This document shows, one piece after another, positions 46,833 through 60,240 of a stretch of DNA of 64,000 nucleotides (positions are counted from its first letter, which is position 1; every line of letters starts with the position of its first letter). Made by a program: the position numbers and the translations under genes. The notes beneath the pieces were generated by a model. The model saw only the letters and a list, made by a program, of their open reading frames with translations, did not search any database and was not told the DNA's origin. The stretch spans positions 744,001-808,000 of the forward strand of contig MU006237.1 of the NCBI GenBank assembly GCA_010093685.1, in the 5' to 3' direction. Origin of the DNA: Ophiobolus disseminans (lineage: Eukaryota; Ascomycota; Dothideomycetes; Pleosporales; Phaeosphaeriaceae).

Positions 46833-46840
46833 TACTTAGA

Positions 46841-48490
46841 AGACTATAGATAAATAAAAACAATGTTTCCTTAGCACTAATAAAGAAGTTAATCTTTATT
46901 TACAGCACCTAGACGAGGGTTAGGAGTAAGAAAGGGCAAAGTACGGAACCTCTCACCTAGGCTCTAGACGCCGCCGCTTACGCGGCACTTTTCTAAAGAG
47001 CTAAGAAGAATCGCAAGATTAAGTTGTATGCTGCTTTAATAGCCGATATACAAAAGGCGCTACATAGGAAGAAAATAACGAACTCTCTTAAGAAACTACC
47101 TAAGTACCTACACTTAGAAATCGAGACGTTTATAAGAGAAGAAGCTAATAAACTTCTGCCTAACCGTAGCCCTACAGTCGACTATTCAATTAAGGTTATA
47201 GAGAAGGACGGCAAACTAGCGGAATTACCGTAGAGGCCTTTATACAACATGTTAAGAGAGGAATTGCTAGTGTTGCGTAAAGAACTAACCTCGTACTTAG
47301 ACTAAGGGTTTATCTAAGTGAGCTGCTCTAGCGCCTCAGCCCTAGTCCTGTTCGCTAAGAAATCCGGCGGAGGGCTACGATTCTGCGTAGACTACCGAGC
47401 CCTAAACGCGATTACAAGGAAAGACCGCTATTCTTTGCTATTAATCTAAGAAACATTAGCACAAATAGCCTAAGCTAAGTAGTTTACAAAAGTAGACGTT
47501 ATCTAGGCCTTCTACAAGATCTGGATAGCTAAGGGAGACGAATAGAAAACAGCCTTTCGCACCCAATTCGGTCTCTACGAGTAGTTAGTTACACCGTTTA
47601 GGTTAGCAAATGCGCTAAGCACGTTTTAACGATACATTAACTAGGTGCTTTAGGAACACTTAGATAAAGATTGTTCTGCCTACATTAACGATGTATTAAT
47701 CTACTCTAGCGGTACCTAACAGGAACACGAACGCTAGGTTAAACTAATTATTTAGAAGCTAGGAGCTATAGGACTACACCTAGATGTAGATAAGAGCGAG
47801 TTTAGTGTAAAGAAGACTAAGTACTTAGGGTTTATTATCGAGGCCAGGAAAGGTATACGGATAGACCTAGAGAAAGTAGCGTTAATTAAAGCCTAGGAAA
47901 CGCTAAAAAGCGTAAAAGGCATACGAAGCTTTGTAGGATTTACTAACTTTTACTAGCAGTTTATTAAGAACTTCTTACTAATTGTAGAACTCTTAACCTA
48001 GCTAATAGGTAAGAGCGCGGAGTTTGTTTAGGGGCAAGCCTAACAAGAAGCATTTGAAACGCTAAAAGCAGCGTTTATTACTAAACTAGCTCTAGTAAGT
48101 TTTAATTTAAAACTAGAGACTATCGTAGAATATAACGCCTCTAGGTAGGTAATAGGAGGAGTACTGTCTTAGTACGGCAAAGACAGGTTATTGCACGCAG
48201 TAGCGTACTTTTCGTTAAAAAATACCCCTATAGAAGTAAACTACACAATCTACGATAAAGAGCTCCTAGTAGTAATTAAGTGCTTAGAATAATAGGGGAC
48301 AGACCTTAAGCAGGTAAAATAGTTTACAGTAATTACAGACTACAAAAACTTAGAGTACTTCTACTCTACGAGACTGCTCTCTAAACGCTACGTCCGCTAG
48401 TTAAGCTTACTTAGTTAATTTAACCTAACCTTTCTGTACTAGCCGGGTAAGATCAATAGTAGAGCGGATGCCCTTTCCTAGAAAGAGAAG
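46841..48490 (+). pseudogene. Gypsy reverse transcriptase and RNase H
   Basis: After the MULE the gypsy frame resumes. It reads LPNRSPTVDYSIKVIEKDGK, SSASALVLFAKKSGGGLRF with CVDYRALN, AYINDVLIYS (the YxDD box, changed at one position), KTKYLGFII and GFTNFYQQFI. RNase H follows with VEYNASR, YDKELLVVI and LTFLYQPGK. It ends at ADALS before the AGAAG duplication and the second Copia. Intact frames are at most 69 codons. Confidence 0.8.
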
Positions 48491-48681
48491 TGTCAGATTG
48501 AATAGTGTATTAATCGTGATGATATTTGATAGTATTAATAATCGTGATTGTCGTGTTCCGTGTTGTCTCGCACCACCCTGTGTTCTTAGGTTCTGGTTTT
48601 TCTAAGGAGGGGTATCTGCATAAGCGCATTCACTTCTAATAGGCCCTAGGCTTTATGCCTAAAAGTACCTTGTATCTAACA
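48491..48681 (-). repeat. LTR of copia E (left)
   Basis: 191 bp, pairs with 58148-58338; CACCCCCTTAG, the inverted polypurine tract, follows it. Confidence 0.85.
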
Positions 48682-51600
48682 CACCCCCTTAGCTTGGAAC
48701 GTGTTGCAAGCTAGACTAATTTCTAATCCTAAGTGCCCTAATTCTATCTAGGAGCTTCTAAATATCTAATTCTCTTAGTGAAATGCGTTCCTTTGTTTCC
48801 ACTATGCCTAATTGCTCTAGGAAAGAGTTCTATTTGTTGACTAGTAGGACCTTAGTAAGTCTATTAGCGGTTATCTAGTGTAATTAGACATGCTCTACCC
48901 TAATAACTTTGTTAGGTACTTCTTGTCTAAGCTAGTGATAGTGGATATCTATATAGCGTAACTTAGTTTAGAGCTTTGATATCTCCTTAGTGACTAGGCG
49001 GATAGTCTAGGTATCGTCGCATTGAATAGTGATAGTTAGCTCTAGTAATTTGATTTCTAATTCCTAGAGGAGTCTTAAGGTAAACATAGCTTCCTTTGCT
49101 ACCTGTAAGAGGGCTAGGAGTTCTGCTTTAGTTGTAGAGGTAGTGACTATGTTCTGTTTGCTTAATCTCTAAGCAATAAGGCCGTTAAAAAGCTTAATAG
49201 TGTAGCCTTAAGTGCTTTTGCGGTCTAGTGTGTTGTCAGTAAATAATGCATCACTTACCACTTTAAGGGAAACTCCTTCTCTAAATTGAAGGACTATCTA
49301 CTTTGTCTTAAGTAGGTATAGTAGTACCTAGTCAGCCGCATTATAATGCTCAATCCTAGGGTTTGTAAGAAAGCGAGCTAGTCTTAATATTGCAAAGGCA
49401 ATGTCTAGCCTTATTGTGACTGCTGCAAAGAGAAGTAAGCTAATTTTCCGTTAGTATTTGTTAACCTCTAATAGAGTGGCATAGCTAGTGTATAGCTTCA
49501 GCTTAACTGTTGCTATAGGAGTATTATAGCGGACACTTGTATTAAATGCCAGCCTGCTTATCTTGTTAACATATAAAGCTTAAGAGAGTTAGATAAGATG
49601 CTGATCTCGCAGTCTAGGATTTAGTGGCTAGCTGATTTTACAGCCTTTAATAGCACTTCCTTCTAGGATTTTATCTGCTAGTGGCTAGCAAGGTGTTCTT
49701 ACTCTGCTTTCTTAAATTAGTCTCCTAGGGGATAGGCTTTAACATTTGTATGCATTTTTAGTAGAGGTAGAAGCTAACTAAGATGTAGCTTCAAGCCTTT
49801 AGCAAGCACTATTATTAGCTGTGCCTTGTCCAAAGCCTCTTCTGCATGTGTACTAACAGTCCCGGCTTGTGTTCCTGCTATAAAAGCAGCAGCCTATAGG
49901 ATTGTAGTCGATATTCCTTGCTAGCTTTGCGCCTCTTTAAGTGGTCCTATTATAAGGTTAGCAAGAAGAGCTGCTAGAGGTAGTGTTAATAGAGGTGTAG
50001 GGTATGTATCCCTAATCTTCCTTCCTTAGTAGTATCCTAGTATATTTTTATTGTTTAGGCCTGTAGTGTCTTCCGCAGTGTCGTCTTTATAGAAGGACTT
50101 AGTCTCTAGCTTATAAGCTTAGGTTAGTAACTTAATAGTTTTAGTAAGGGTTGCAATCTCTTCTAGTGTGCTGTGCATAAGGTTGTCTATAAGGTCCTTA
50201 GTCTTACTGTTAAACACTGTGTGTTTATTAAACACAACATCCCTAGTGCTAATAACTTTGCCTAGTGATAGAATCCAGATGCGATAGATGTTTAAGGACC
50301 GGTAACTAACTAGGTATCCAATCTATACCTTAGAATTAAGGCGTTAAAGGCGTGATTTTCCTTAGTGTATATTATCTAACATTGCAAAAGCTTTGCAGCT
50401 GTATGCCTTTAGGTGTGTGAGGTTTAGCTTTCGTAGTGAGGTAACAATGCTATTGTTTAGAGCCACTCTTGTAAAGCAGATCTTATATAGTGTCTTCTAG
50501 TAGTTAGCATAATTTAGAGTCTAGTTGTGAAGGTATACTACTGCTCTTGTAATCTTAGGCTATAGTTGCTATAAGAGGTTAGCGTCTAGTCGCATTGCGC
50601 GTGCTTTCTCCTTGTTTACACCCTCTAAGCGTTTAGCACTACTATTCTAGGCTTGTGTATATAGGGCTAAGGGCTTAACAATAATTCCTTAGGATAACAG
50701 CTATCTCTCTACCTCTAGTTTAACAGTTATAATCTTATTATTAGCTTTAATTACCTTAACTGTAATATTGAAATAGTTCTTAAGAAACAGAAAGAAGTTA
50801 GATAGAAGTCTAATAATAGTCTTAGCTAGTCTGTTGTCGGTGAAATAGAGGTCCTATTGCATGCTAGTGAATCTGCATCTAATAAGCATTTAGCTCTTCT
50901 CTTTGCTAATGCTTTAGTTCTTATAGGAGTAGAAGTTAATAGCAAGCCGTTCTTCTAGGTCTTTATCATTTAGGCGTGGTATCCTGCTAATTTGTCGCTT
51001 TGCTTTAGCTCTTCTACATGAATTGCATTCTATAGTAGTAATACCCTTAATTTTTACCCTCTTAGCATGCTGCACAAGGTGTTTAATAGCTGCAGGGCCT
51101 ACGTGACCTAGTCGCTTATGCTAGATAGTAGCCGGGGCTAGCTTCTATGCCTTTCTAGTCCTTGTTGTGATCCTGTGTGTAGCTTATGCTAAGCGGTGTA
51201 GTAGGTTATGTTTAATAACCTACTAGCTATGGATTTCTTCTAGGCTTCTAATAACTAACTTATTAGGCCTTCTCAGCGTTGTTGGATTATGCTAGTTATC
51301 CTACTAGATGCCTTGTTGTCTTAGTAATCGGAATAAGACTAGGTTATATAGGATGTCTGGGCAGAGAGCAGTGTTGTAAAGGGCTAGGATAGTTATACTA
51401 TGAATTCCTTGTATCCTAAGGTCTACTAAGCTATATCCCTTAATCTATAACTTTGTATTTCCTGCCTATGTAAAGTCGCTATAGCTAGGTGGCTAATAGT
51501 TATAGAGGCGCTCTAGATTGTTAGTAATGTAGTAGGTTAATCCTAAGTTAAGGATAAATAAGAGGTGTAATAGGTAGTTGCTATAACTGTAGCTGTAGCC

Positions 51601-52424
51601 AGCCTTAAAGAAGGCAACTTAGAAAGCAGCGTTAACTATTGCAATAGACCGCCCTTCTAGTTAGTCTTTAATCTTAGGAGTGTAAGGAGTTTGTGACTTC
51701 TTAATGTAGATAGATTAAGAGCGAGCTTAGCTCTAGCCTCTTAATGGACCTATAAGTGTAGTATTATACTTCTTCTTTATTTTAATAAGAGATTCGACAT
51801 GTTTATTTGCCTTCTACTACTTAGGTGCCTGCTTATTGTTAATGTACTAATAGTTCTTAATGTTGTAGCGTTGGTCACAGGCAGGGCACTTAGCTCTAGC
51901 AGGCTTATCTTCTAATGCCCGCTTCCTAGGGTTCTTGCTAGGTTAGTAGCGAGGTTTTTCTTAGTGTCTAGATAGCGCGCTTTCTGCAATAGAAGCGTTC
52001 TTCTTATTGCCCTAGGTAGTTGCACTACTATTAGCGAGATATAAGGCTTTATCTATTACAAAGGCAGCTTTATTTTGCTTAGGCCTAAGGGGATAAGTTG
52101 TTATTATGTATTCTTAGAAGCGTTTCATTATCTCCTTCCTTGTTATGCTAGCTTTATAGCGCATTACTTAAAATAATGCTAACTATATAGGCACTGCCTT
52201 CTGCATAGCTAATTAGAAGTTTTATGTAATAGCTGTAATCTAAGTGACATTAGCTATATAGTATGTCTCTGCTTTAGTAGCAGCCTAGTTATATTCTCCT
52301 AGCTATATATCCTATCCTAACACTCTTATAAGAGGCTTAAGGGCAGCGTGGTATTGTGCGCGTGCGCGTTCGCTTTTAAGCTAGTCGTTAACCCCTGTAG
52401 TGTTCTTAAGGTTAGTAATCCACT

Positions 52425-52622
52425 TGTCAGATTTGATGATGTATTAGACCTCGATAATGGATTAGATGAATTGATGATAATGTTGTATTCTGGTGTTTTC
52501 TCTCAGTCAAGTGCGGAGTTTGACTAGGTGTTAGATCTAGTACTAGTGTGCCAAGGCGCTTGTGCCGGCCCCTCCTGTTTCTTTTAGTGTTAGTAGCCTC
52601 ACAGCACCCCTGATATCTAACA
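52425..52622 (-). repeat. LTR of copia F (left)
   Basis: 198 bp, pairs with 57493-57690; all differences seen are transitions. Confidence 0.87.
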
Positions 52623-55600
52623 CACCCCCTTAGCTTAGATGTATTTGCAAGCTAGTAACCTTAGGTGATGATAAGGTCCTCAAGTTTTGCTTAAAGTTCT
52701 TCTAATTGTGCCTCCTTAGTCACCTTGTGTAGTGATACCTTGACTAATCCAACTTGATGAAGGAAGTTTAGCCACTTGTTGCCTGGCAACACCTTAGTGA
52801 AGCCATCTGCAATCATTTCTGATAATTGAATGTATTCCACAGTGATCTTTCCACTTGCAACCTCCTGTCTTATCCAGTGGTTGTGAATGTCCACATGCCT
52901 AAGCTTTGTTTGAAGCTTTGATATCTCTTTTGTGACTAGTCCAATAGTCTGCATGTTGTCGCACTGAATCGTGATTGTGTTAGATAGAAGCTGGATTTGG
53001 AGCTCCTTGAGTAGGCGTGATGTGAAGAGGGCTTCCTTGGCTACTTAGGATAGGGCTAGGAGTTCTGCCTTAGTGGTGGATGTGGTGACAGTGTCTTGCT
53101 TGCTAGCTCTCTAGGCAATAAGGCTATTGAAGAGCTTGATTGCATAGCCTTGAGAGCTTTTCCTGTCTTGTGTGTTGTCTGCAAATAATGCATCACTAGC
53201 CACTTGAAGGGTGTCTCCTCCTCTAAGCTGAAGTGCTAGCCACCTTGTGTCTAATAGGTATAGAAGGACGCGGTCTGCAGCATCGTGATGCTCTTAGGAT
53301 AGGTTTGAGAGGAAGCGTGCTAAGCGTGAGGTAGCAAAAGCAATGTCTAGTCTAGTGGTAACTGCAGCAAAGAGTAGTGACCTAATTTTGCGTTGGTATC
53401 TGTTGATCTCAGCAGGTGTTGACAGTGAGTTTGAGGGCTTGAGTTCAATAGAACTCATAGGTGTATTATGGCGTAGCTCATGCTTGTCTACTAGCCTGTG
53501 GATTTTGTCTACATATGCAGCTTGTGAGAGATAGATGAGTCCTTCCTTCCTATCTCTTATCACCTCAACTCCTAGGAACTATTAGAGATCTTCTCCTCTA
53601 GTCATGGTATACTTGTCCTGTAGGAGTTTGACTGCTTGTTGTGCTTCCTTAGCCTTGTGTTTGGCATAGGCTAGGATAATGTTATCTACATAAAAGAAGA
53701 TGATAATGCTGTCCTTAATTATGCAGCAAGGCTCGTGAGGGATACGTGTAAAGCTAAGGTCTTTGAGAGTTGTTGTGAACTCCTTCTGCCAGAGCACAGG
53801 TGAGATGCGCAATCCATACAAGGCCTTTTGGACCTTAAGGATAATACCTGTCTTCTGGTATCCTTTGGGCATCCTCATGTAGATTTCCCTGTCCATAGTG
53901 GCATGAACAAATGCGTTTGTAATGTCATATTGCTTGAGTTCCAGGTTGTGCTTAGCTGCAATTGCCATAAGCATGCGAAATGATCTGCTAGCCAGGGTGG
54001 CTGCATAGGTGTCTTGGGAAGAGATCTGTCTCTGTTAGTCTCCTCTGACTACAAGGCGTGCCTTGCACTTGAGGAATTGATAATCCTTGTTGAACTTGTA
54101 GGTGTATACCCACATACAGTCTAGGACCTAGTGACCTGTTAGTCTAATTAAGGCATGGGATACTTCTCTCTATAATTCCATTTTTTGATGGCTTGCTAAA
54201 TAGTTGTGTTCTGCTTCTTTGAACAGCTCTCCTATTAGATGTTCTTTAAGCTTAGTCTTATGAGTTAGTAGAGGTGGGAGCTGACTGCGGTGTAGCTTGA
54301 TGCCTGAGGCAAGCAGCCTCTTTACCTTAGCCTTGTTAACCACTTCTCCTTCATGTTGGCCAACACATCCAGCCTAAGTTCCTGCTATAAAGGCAGCTGC
54401 CTATAGGACAGTCTTGGATGAGCATAACTGCGTCAATCCTGTTGCCTTGTTTGGGGTCAACAATGTAGCTAGCAATGCAGCTAGTAGTAGTGGTGATAGT
54501 GGAGGTGTTAGGTATTTGCCCATGATCTTTCTCCCTATAATCTTCCTCCCTTAGTAATAGCTAGGTGGATCAGTCTCTTCTTAAGCTGTTAAGTCTTCAG
54601 TAGTGTCATCCTTAAAGAATAATTCAACCTCTGGATTAGTTAGTAGTGTTGGAAGCTCTATAGTCTTAACATAAGTTGCAATCTCTTCCAGTGTGCTGTG
54701 CATGAGGTTGTCCATCAGGTCCTCAGTCTTGCCATTAAATATTGAGTGCTTATCAAACACAACGTCGCGTGTGCTGATAACCTTAGCCATAGATAGTATC
54801 TAGATGCGATAGATGTTGGATGATTTGTATCCAACTAGGTAGCTAACCCAAGCCTTTGGGTCTAGGCGTTAGAGGCGTGATTTCCCTCTATGAGTATCAT
54901 CAGTCATTGCAAAGGACTTGCATCCATATGCTTTGAGATAAGTGAGGTTTGGTTTGCGGAGTTTGGTAACAATTCTATTAGAGAAAGCAATCCTTGTAAA
55001 GAAGGTCTCATATAGTGTCTTCTAGTTGTTGGTGTAATTTGGCGTTCTGTTGTAGAGGTAAACTGCTGCTCTAGTGATTTCAGGCCACAGTTCCTAGGAG
55101 AGGTTGGCATCCAATCTCATAGCGCGTGCCTTCTTCTTGTTCACACCCCCTGAGCGTTCAGCACCTCTATTCTAGGCTTAAGTATTAGGAGCTGAAGGCT
55201 CAATGATGATCCCTTTAGAGTTGAGCCAGCGCTGAACTTGTAGTTTGACAGTGGTGATCTCATTGTCTGCTTCAATGATCTTGATAGTGATGTTGAAATA
55301 GATCCTAAGAAAGGTGAAGAAGATCCTAAGTTTGTTGATGATAGAGTTAGCAGTTCTGTTGTCCGTAAAGTACATGTCCCACTAGAGTCCAGAGAACCTG
55401 CAGGTGATAAGCATTTGACTCTTTTCCTTGGTGATGCTCTGCTCCTTATAGGAGTGGAAGTCAATAGCTAGTCTTTCTCCTAGTCCTAGGTCATTGTTGC
55501 GTAGTGTGCGGCGTATTTGGCGCTTAGCTTTGGCTTTGCCACATAAGTTGCACTCAACTGTGGTGATGCCTTTAATGCGCACCCCCTTAGCTTGCTGAAC

Positions 55601-57492
55601 AAGGTGCTCAATAGCTGCTGGGCCAGGATGGCCTAAGCGCTTGTGCCAGGTGATAGCTGAGGACCTTTGTAATGCTCTTAGTGTTCTTGAATTTGTGTGG
55701 AAGGCTAAGTTAATGGTTAAGTGGTGTTCCAACACCTATTGGCCATGAAGCTTAGTAAGCCTTCCTAGGATAGATCTATCTGGTCTCCTGAGTGTAGTGG
55801 GTTCATGCTTGGTTTCCCACTATATGCCTAGCTGCCTAAGGAGGCGGAATGATACTAGGTTGCATAGGATGTCTAGACAGATAGCAACATCATGAAGGAT
55901 GAGCTTAGTTGTTCTGCCCTGACTGGTTAGGGATAGGTCTAGTGAACTATACCCTGTGATCCAGAGTTAGGAGTTGCCTGCCTATATAAAGTCGCTAGTT
56001 GTACATAGTCTGTTGTCATAGGTGCGCTCTGGGTTGTTAGTGATGTGGCAGGTTGAGCCTGAGTCCAGAATAAAGGAGTGTTTCAAAGGGTAACCTTGAT
56101 TGCCACTGACTTGGAATAAGGCCTTAGTAATTGCGGTGATTTGCCAGCCTTCTAGTCATTGTTGATTGTCATCAGAGACATCCTGGATAATTGCTGTCTG
56201 GGAGTCTGATCTCTTGATGTATGGAGTTTGAGACTTTGATCTGCTCTTGCTCCTTAATGCTCCTTAAAGGATAGTGTCGTGCTTGCGCTTGTATTCTACA
56301 AGGGTGCGCATAGTGGAGTTTGGCTTCTACTATTCAGGTGCTTGGTCATTATTGATATACCAGCAATCTTTGATGTCATAGACTTGGTCACATGCTGGGC
56401 ACTTTTTACCTAAAGATGCCTTATTACTAGCAGGTCTTTTGCTGGACTGAGAGGAGAATTGATTGCTCTTCCTCTTTCTACTAGGGTTTCTTTCCCTGTA
56501 TTTAGATAGCGCGCTGTTTTCCATAGCTTCAGAAGCGTCCTTCTAGCTATCCTAGGTGGTTGCACCACTATCAGCGAGAAATGAGGAGTTATCAGCTACA
56601 GCAATAAATGCCTGCTTTTTATTCACTGGTTTCAGCGGATAATTCAGGCTTATGTATTCCCGGAAGCGTTTTATTATCTCCTTTCTTGTCATAAGAGGAT
56701 TGAACCTTCTAGTATCTTAGAAGGTTGCAGCCTACATAGGTGCTGCCTTGTTCACAGCCTGCAGGAAGTCTTTAGTGATATTGTCAATATCCTGTACCTC
56801 AGACACTCTATGCACTGTTGCATCTGATGATGCTTTATTATATTCCACCAGCTATGTATCCTAATTGTGTGTATTGCGCATAGGCTTAAGGGCGGTGTAG
56901 TAGTGTTCGCGTGTGCGTTCCTTTTCAAGGCGATCATCAACCCTAGCAGTGAGCTTAAGGTTAGAAAGCCACTGGCGTAGTGACTGTTCTGGTAGGCAGC
57001 ATGTGCGTTAGAGATAGGGCGCAACTGTTGATTGGATCAGCTAGGTGACATGCTGAATACTCTTCTGTTAAGTATCATATTGGTGGAGATTAAGCTTGTA
57101 TCTCTTAGTAAGGGTCTTGTAGTAGTCTATATCCTCCTTGTAGGCTTTCTGGCCTTGGATTGATAGCATAGATAGGCGTGTTGCCTCCTGGATTCCAGCT
57201 GCAGCGCTGTACTAGGATAGTTCAGGCAGGTCTAGCATGACTAGCTTGATCAGGAATAGGACTAGTCCTTCTTCCTTTACATTGTCCCAGATGTTGTAGG
57301 CAGCGCAGCGCGCTTTGACTTGAGTAAGCCAAGTAGTCCAGTTATACTAGTTGCTAAGGATAACGGTTGCATCGCGTAGGTTGATGAGCGACATAGTGTG
57401 GTTGTTGAATAGCTTTTGTTAGGTAGCCTTGGTGGGTAGCCTTAGTGGGTAGCCTTAGTAGTAGCTTTGGTAAAGGCAGTGAGACTCTTAAT

Positions 57493-57690
57493 TGTCAGAT
57501 TTGATGATGTATTAGACCTCGATAATGGATCAGATGAATTGATGATGATGTTGTATTCTAGTGTTTTCTCTCAGTCAAGTGCGGAGTTTGACTAGGTGTC
57601 AGATCTAGTACTAGTGTGCCAAGGCGCTTGTGCCGGCCCCTCCTGTTTCTTTCAGTGTTGGTAGCCTCACAGCACCCCTGATATCTGACA
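57493..57690 (-). repeat. LTR of copia F (right)
   Basis: 198 bp; followed by CTACT, the mutated copy of the CCACT at the other end. Confidence 0.87.
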
Positions 57691-58147
57691 CTACTAGCGA
57701 AGTGAAAGGCTCAGGAGACAGCAGGTGCGCTGCAGGTGCGGTGTTACAGTTAACTAGATAAAGGCTACAATATATTGTAAGCTCTTCTTCTTATCCTTAT
57801 AGGTATGCCTAATATTCTTAAAATATCTATTAAGCATCTTGTAATGCTTATAGTCCTTCTTAAATGCCTTTATCCTAGTAGTTGAGAGTTCTAACACTCT
57901 TATTAGGATCTGTATATTAACTGCTAGGGTATAGTTAGTAACTAATAGAGGTATAGGTACTACTGGTTTTGGTGTCGGAAGTGTTGTTAAGTCTAGATTA
58001 ATCTTGTCCTAGATCTCATGGATAGTGTAGCGTGATTGCAGCTGCAAAATCTAGGGTGTCTAGTTAGTGTAATCTCTTAGCACTGCTGTAGCGTCGCGTG
58101 TTGTTGCATTTGCTATTGTATTTAGTAGAGGCAGTGAGACTCTTAAT

Positions 58148-58338
58148 TGTCAGATTGAATAGTGTATTAATCGTGATAATATTTAATAGTATTGATAATC
58201 GTGATTGTCGTGTTCCGTGTTGTCTCGCACTACCCTGTGTTCTCAGGTTCTGGTTTTTCTAAGGAGGGGTATCTGCATGAGCGCATTCACTTCTAATAGG
58301 CCCTAGGCTTCATGCCTAAAAGTACCTTGTATCTGACA
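58148..58338 (-). repeat. LTR of copia E (right)
   Basis: 191 bp; differs from the left copy mainly by C/T and G/A changes. Confidence 0.85.
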
Positions 58339-58343
58339 AGAAG

Positions 58344-60240
58344 GATGCCCTAACTAGTAGAGAAGACGACCGCCTGCAAACACGACAGTTCTAACTCCTA
58401 CGACTAGTAATTAGGCGGGACCTAAACAAAGAAGAGAAGGAAGCAGGAGCCTTATTCTGCTTTGAGGCTCGGTTCTAGGAGACGATACCTACACTAACAA
58501 TAACCCTTACAATTCTAAGCCCTAAGAATAAGCGCGCTAGCTATCTAGCAAAGAGATAGCCTAGCAACTCTAGTTATGTAAGTAGGAGAGTTAACAAGAC
58601 GACTAGAGCACTATTACCGCTAAAAGAGCTGCTAACCCTTGCAGCCCTAGCGGCACCTACCTAAGAGGCTAAGGACAACGACGCACTAACTACGGAAGAC
58701 CTATAGGAGACTGCTGCAGCTAAGGACGATAAATATTTACTAGCTAAAACAGCTATGTTAACTAGCTAGCGCAAGTTTCCTCCCTACCTAAAGCTAAAGG
58801 TGTCCCTAGCTGAATATGCTATTAATAAGAAGGATTAGCTCCTCTACCGCAAGAGAAAGTAGGTACTAAACTCCCCTACTCTGCGCACGCGGATAATCGA
58901 AGAAACGCATAACTCTCTAGCCGCGGGATATCTAGGTAGGGAAAATACGTATGCTATTATAGCTAGGAACTACTTTTGGCCTAGCATGTCCTTAGCTATC
59001 TAGTAGTTTATCTAGAACTGTAACGTGTGCGGAAGAACGAAACCTTAGAGAGAGTTAAAATAAGGCCTCTTAAGGCCACTACCTATTCCTAATAGAATTT
59101 AGAAAGAACTATTAATAGACTTTATAATAGGCTTACCCGCGAGCGAAGGTTGTAGCAACCTAATAGTAGTAACTTGCTAGCTAAGCAAGGCAGTTATCCT
59201 AACTCCCCTTCTAGACATTAAGGTAGAGACTGTAGTTACAGCATTTATTAAGAAAGTCGTAGCCTACTACTAACTACCGGACGCGATCGTGTTAGAGAGA
59301 GGCAGCTAGTTTACTAGTAACTTCTAGGCTACCCTCTGCGGTAAGTTAGGCATTACCCGCAGGCTATCTATAGCCTAGCACTCTTAGACGGATAGCGCTA
59401 CGGAACGGATAAACGCAGTAGTAGAGCAGTTCCTACGTGCTTTCGCGGATTAGGACTAGAAGAATTAGAACTCTCTCTACTCTATAGCCCAAATCACTAT
59501 TAATAGGAGAAACGCTACCTCTACAGGTGTTAGCCCGTTCTTCCTGCAACACGGCTACGACACGGATTCTATACAAGAGGATCCTAACTAGGCAATAGAA
59601 ACTCGAGACCGCGCGGTACTTGTCCTAGACTAGACTGCCTTAGCTATAGTGGAAAAGTTTAAAGAAACCTTTAACTTTGTCTAGGCTAAGATAGCAGAGG
59701 CCTAGCAAGCCTAAGAAAGAACCGCCAACTAGCACTAGCAAGAAGCTCTCTAGCTGCGGGTAGGGGACAAGGTCTAGCTACAATACAGTAAGCACCTGTT
59801 AAATAGACGTCTCTATAAGAAACTCGACTAGCGAAACGCTAAGTTTAAGGTAACAGAAATCCTCCTACGCTGTAAAGTTAAATACTCTACCTAGCGCACA
59901 CAACGTCTTCTATATAGACCGCCTCTAGCTACACCTAAGTAACCTACTCCCTAGGTAAACTTTAAATAACTAGCAGCCGGAAGCTATCGTACTTAACAAC
60001 AGGGACGAGAAGTACTAAGTAGAAGACATTGTAGGCGAAAGGTGGCAGAAAAAAGAGAGAAGTAAGAAAAAACAGTATCTAGTAAGATAGCTTGGCTACG
60101 CTATGTGTACATAGGAACTAGGAACTAAAGTCTAAGAAACTGCCGCTTTAGACACTTAGCTAGAGTTTTCCGCTATTACTAGAAACGCAGAAGGGGAATT
60201 GCCGCTTAGCTTCTGTAAGAGAACCCCTTAAGAACCTCGC
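58344..60240 (+). pseudogene. Gypsy integrase and chromodomain
   Basis: The gypsy frame resumes after copia E. The HHCC-like part reads EETHNSLAAGYLG and NCNVCGRTKP. The integrase core shows LLIDFIIGLP, then VLERGSQFTSNF and FADQD-like, with VEQFLRAF. The C-terminal part reads RVGDKVWLQYSKHL. From about 60005 a chromodomain follows: VEDIVGERWQKK, then KKQYLVR, LGYAMCT and a Trp position as TAG before E. A chromodomain after integrase defines chromoviruses, where it directs insertion to heterochromatin. Stops are frequent. Confidence 0.8.

Larger units (their letters stand above)
52425..57690 (-). mobile_element. Third Ty1/copia element (family F), nested in copia E, least mutated
   Basis: LTRs of 198 bp (52425-52622 and 57493-57690, TGTCAGATTTGATG...TGACA/TAACA) are flanked by CCACT (52420-52424) and CTACT (57691-57695), a target duplication with one C/T change. 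The coding strand is minus. gag runs from about 57390 (MSLINLRDATVILSN) to about 56200, with CPACDQVYDIKDCWY. Integrase is at about 55730-55140 (HKRLGHPGPAAIEHLV, ERLAIDFHSY). RT is at 53974-53582 (LELKQYDITNAFVHATMDRE, YVDNIILAY) and RNase H at 52954-52691 (MIADGFTKVLPGNKWL). Frames up to 130 codons survive, but TAG stops still make it inactive. The Y-V-D-D box reads YVDN. Confidence 0.88.
48491..58338 (-). mobile_element. Second Ty1/copia element (family E), split by a third Copia
   Basis: LTRs of 191 bp at 48491-48681 and 58148-58338 (start TGTCAGATTGAATAG, end CTGACA or CTAACA) with perfect 5 bp duplication AGAAG (48486-48490 and 58339-58343). The coding strand is minus: gag begins near 58060 (LDTLDF and WTPWILQLQS type) and continues left of the nested element from 52424 to 48690 with integrase, RT and RNase H blocks. 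Almost every Trp/Gln position is TAG, more than in the Copia nested inside it. Confidence 0.85.
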
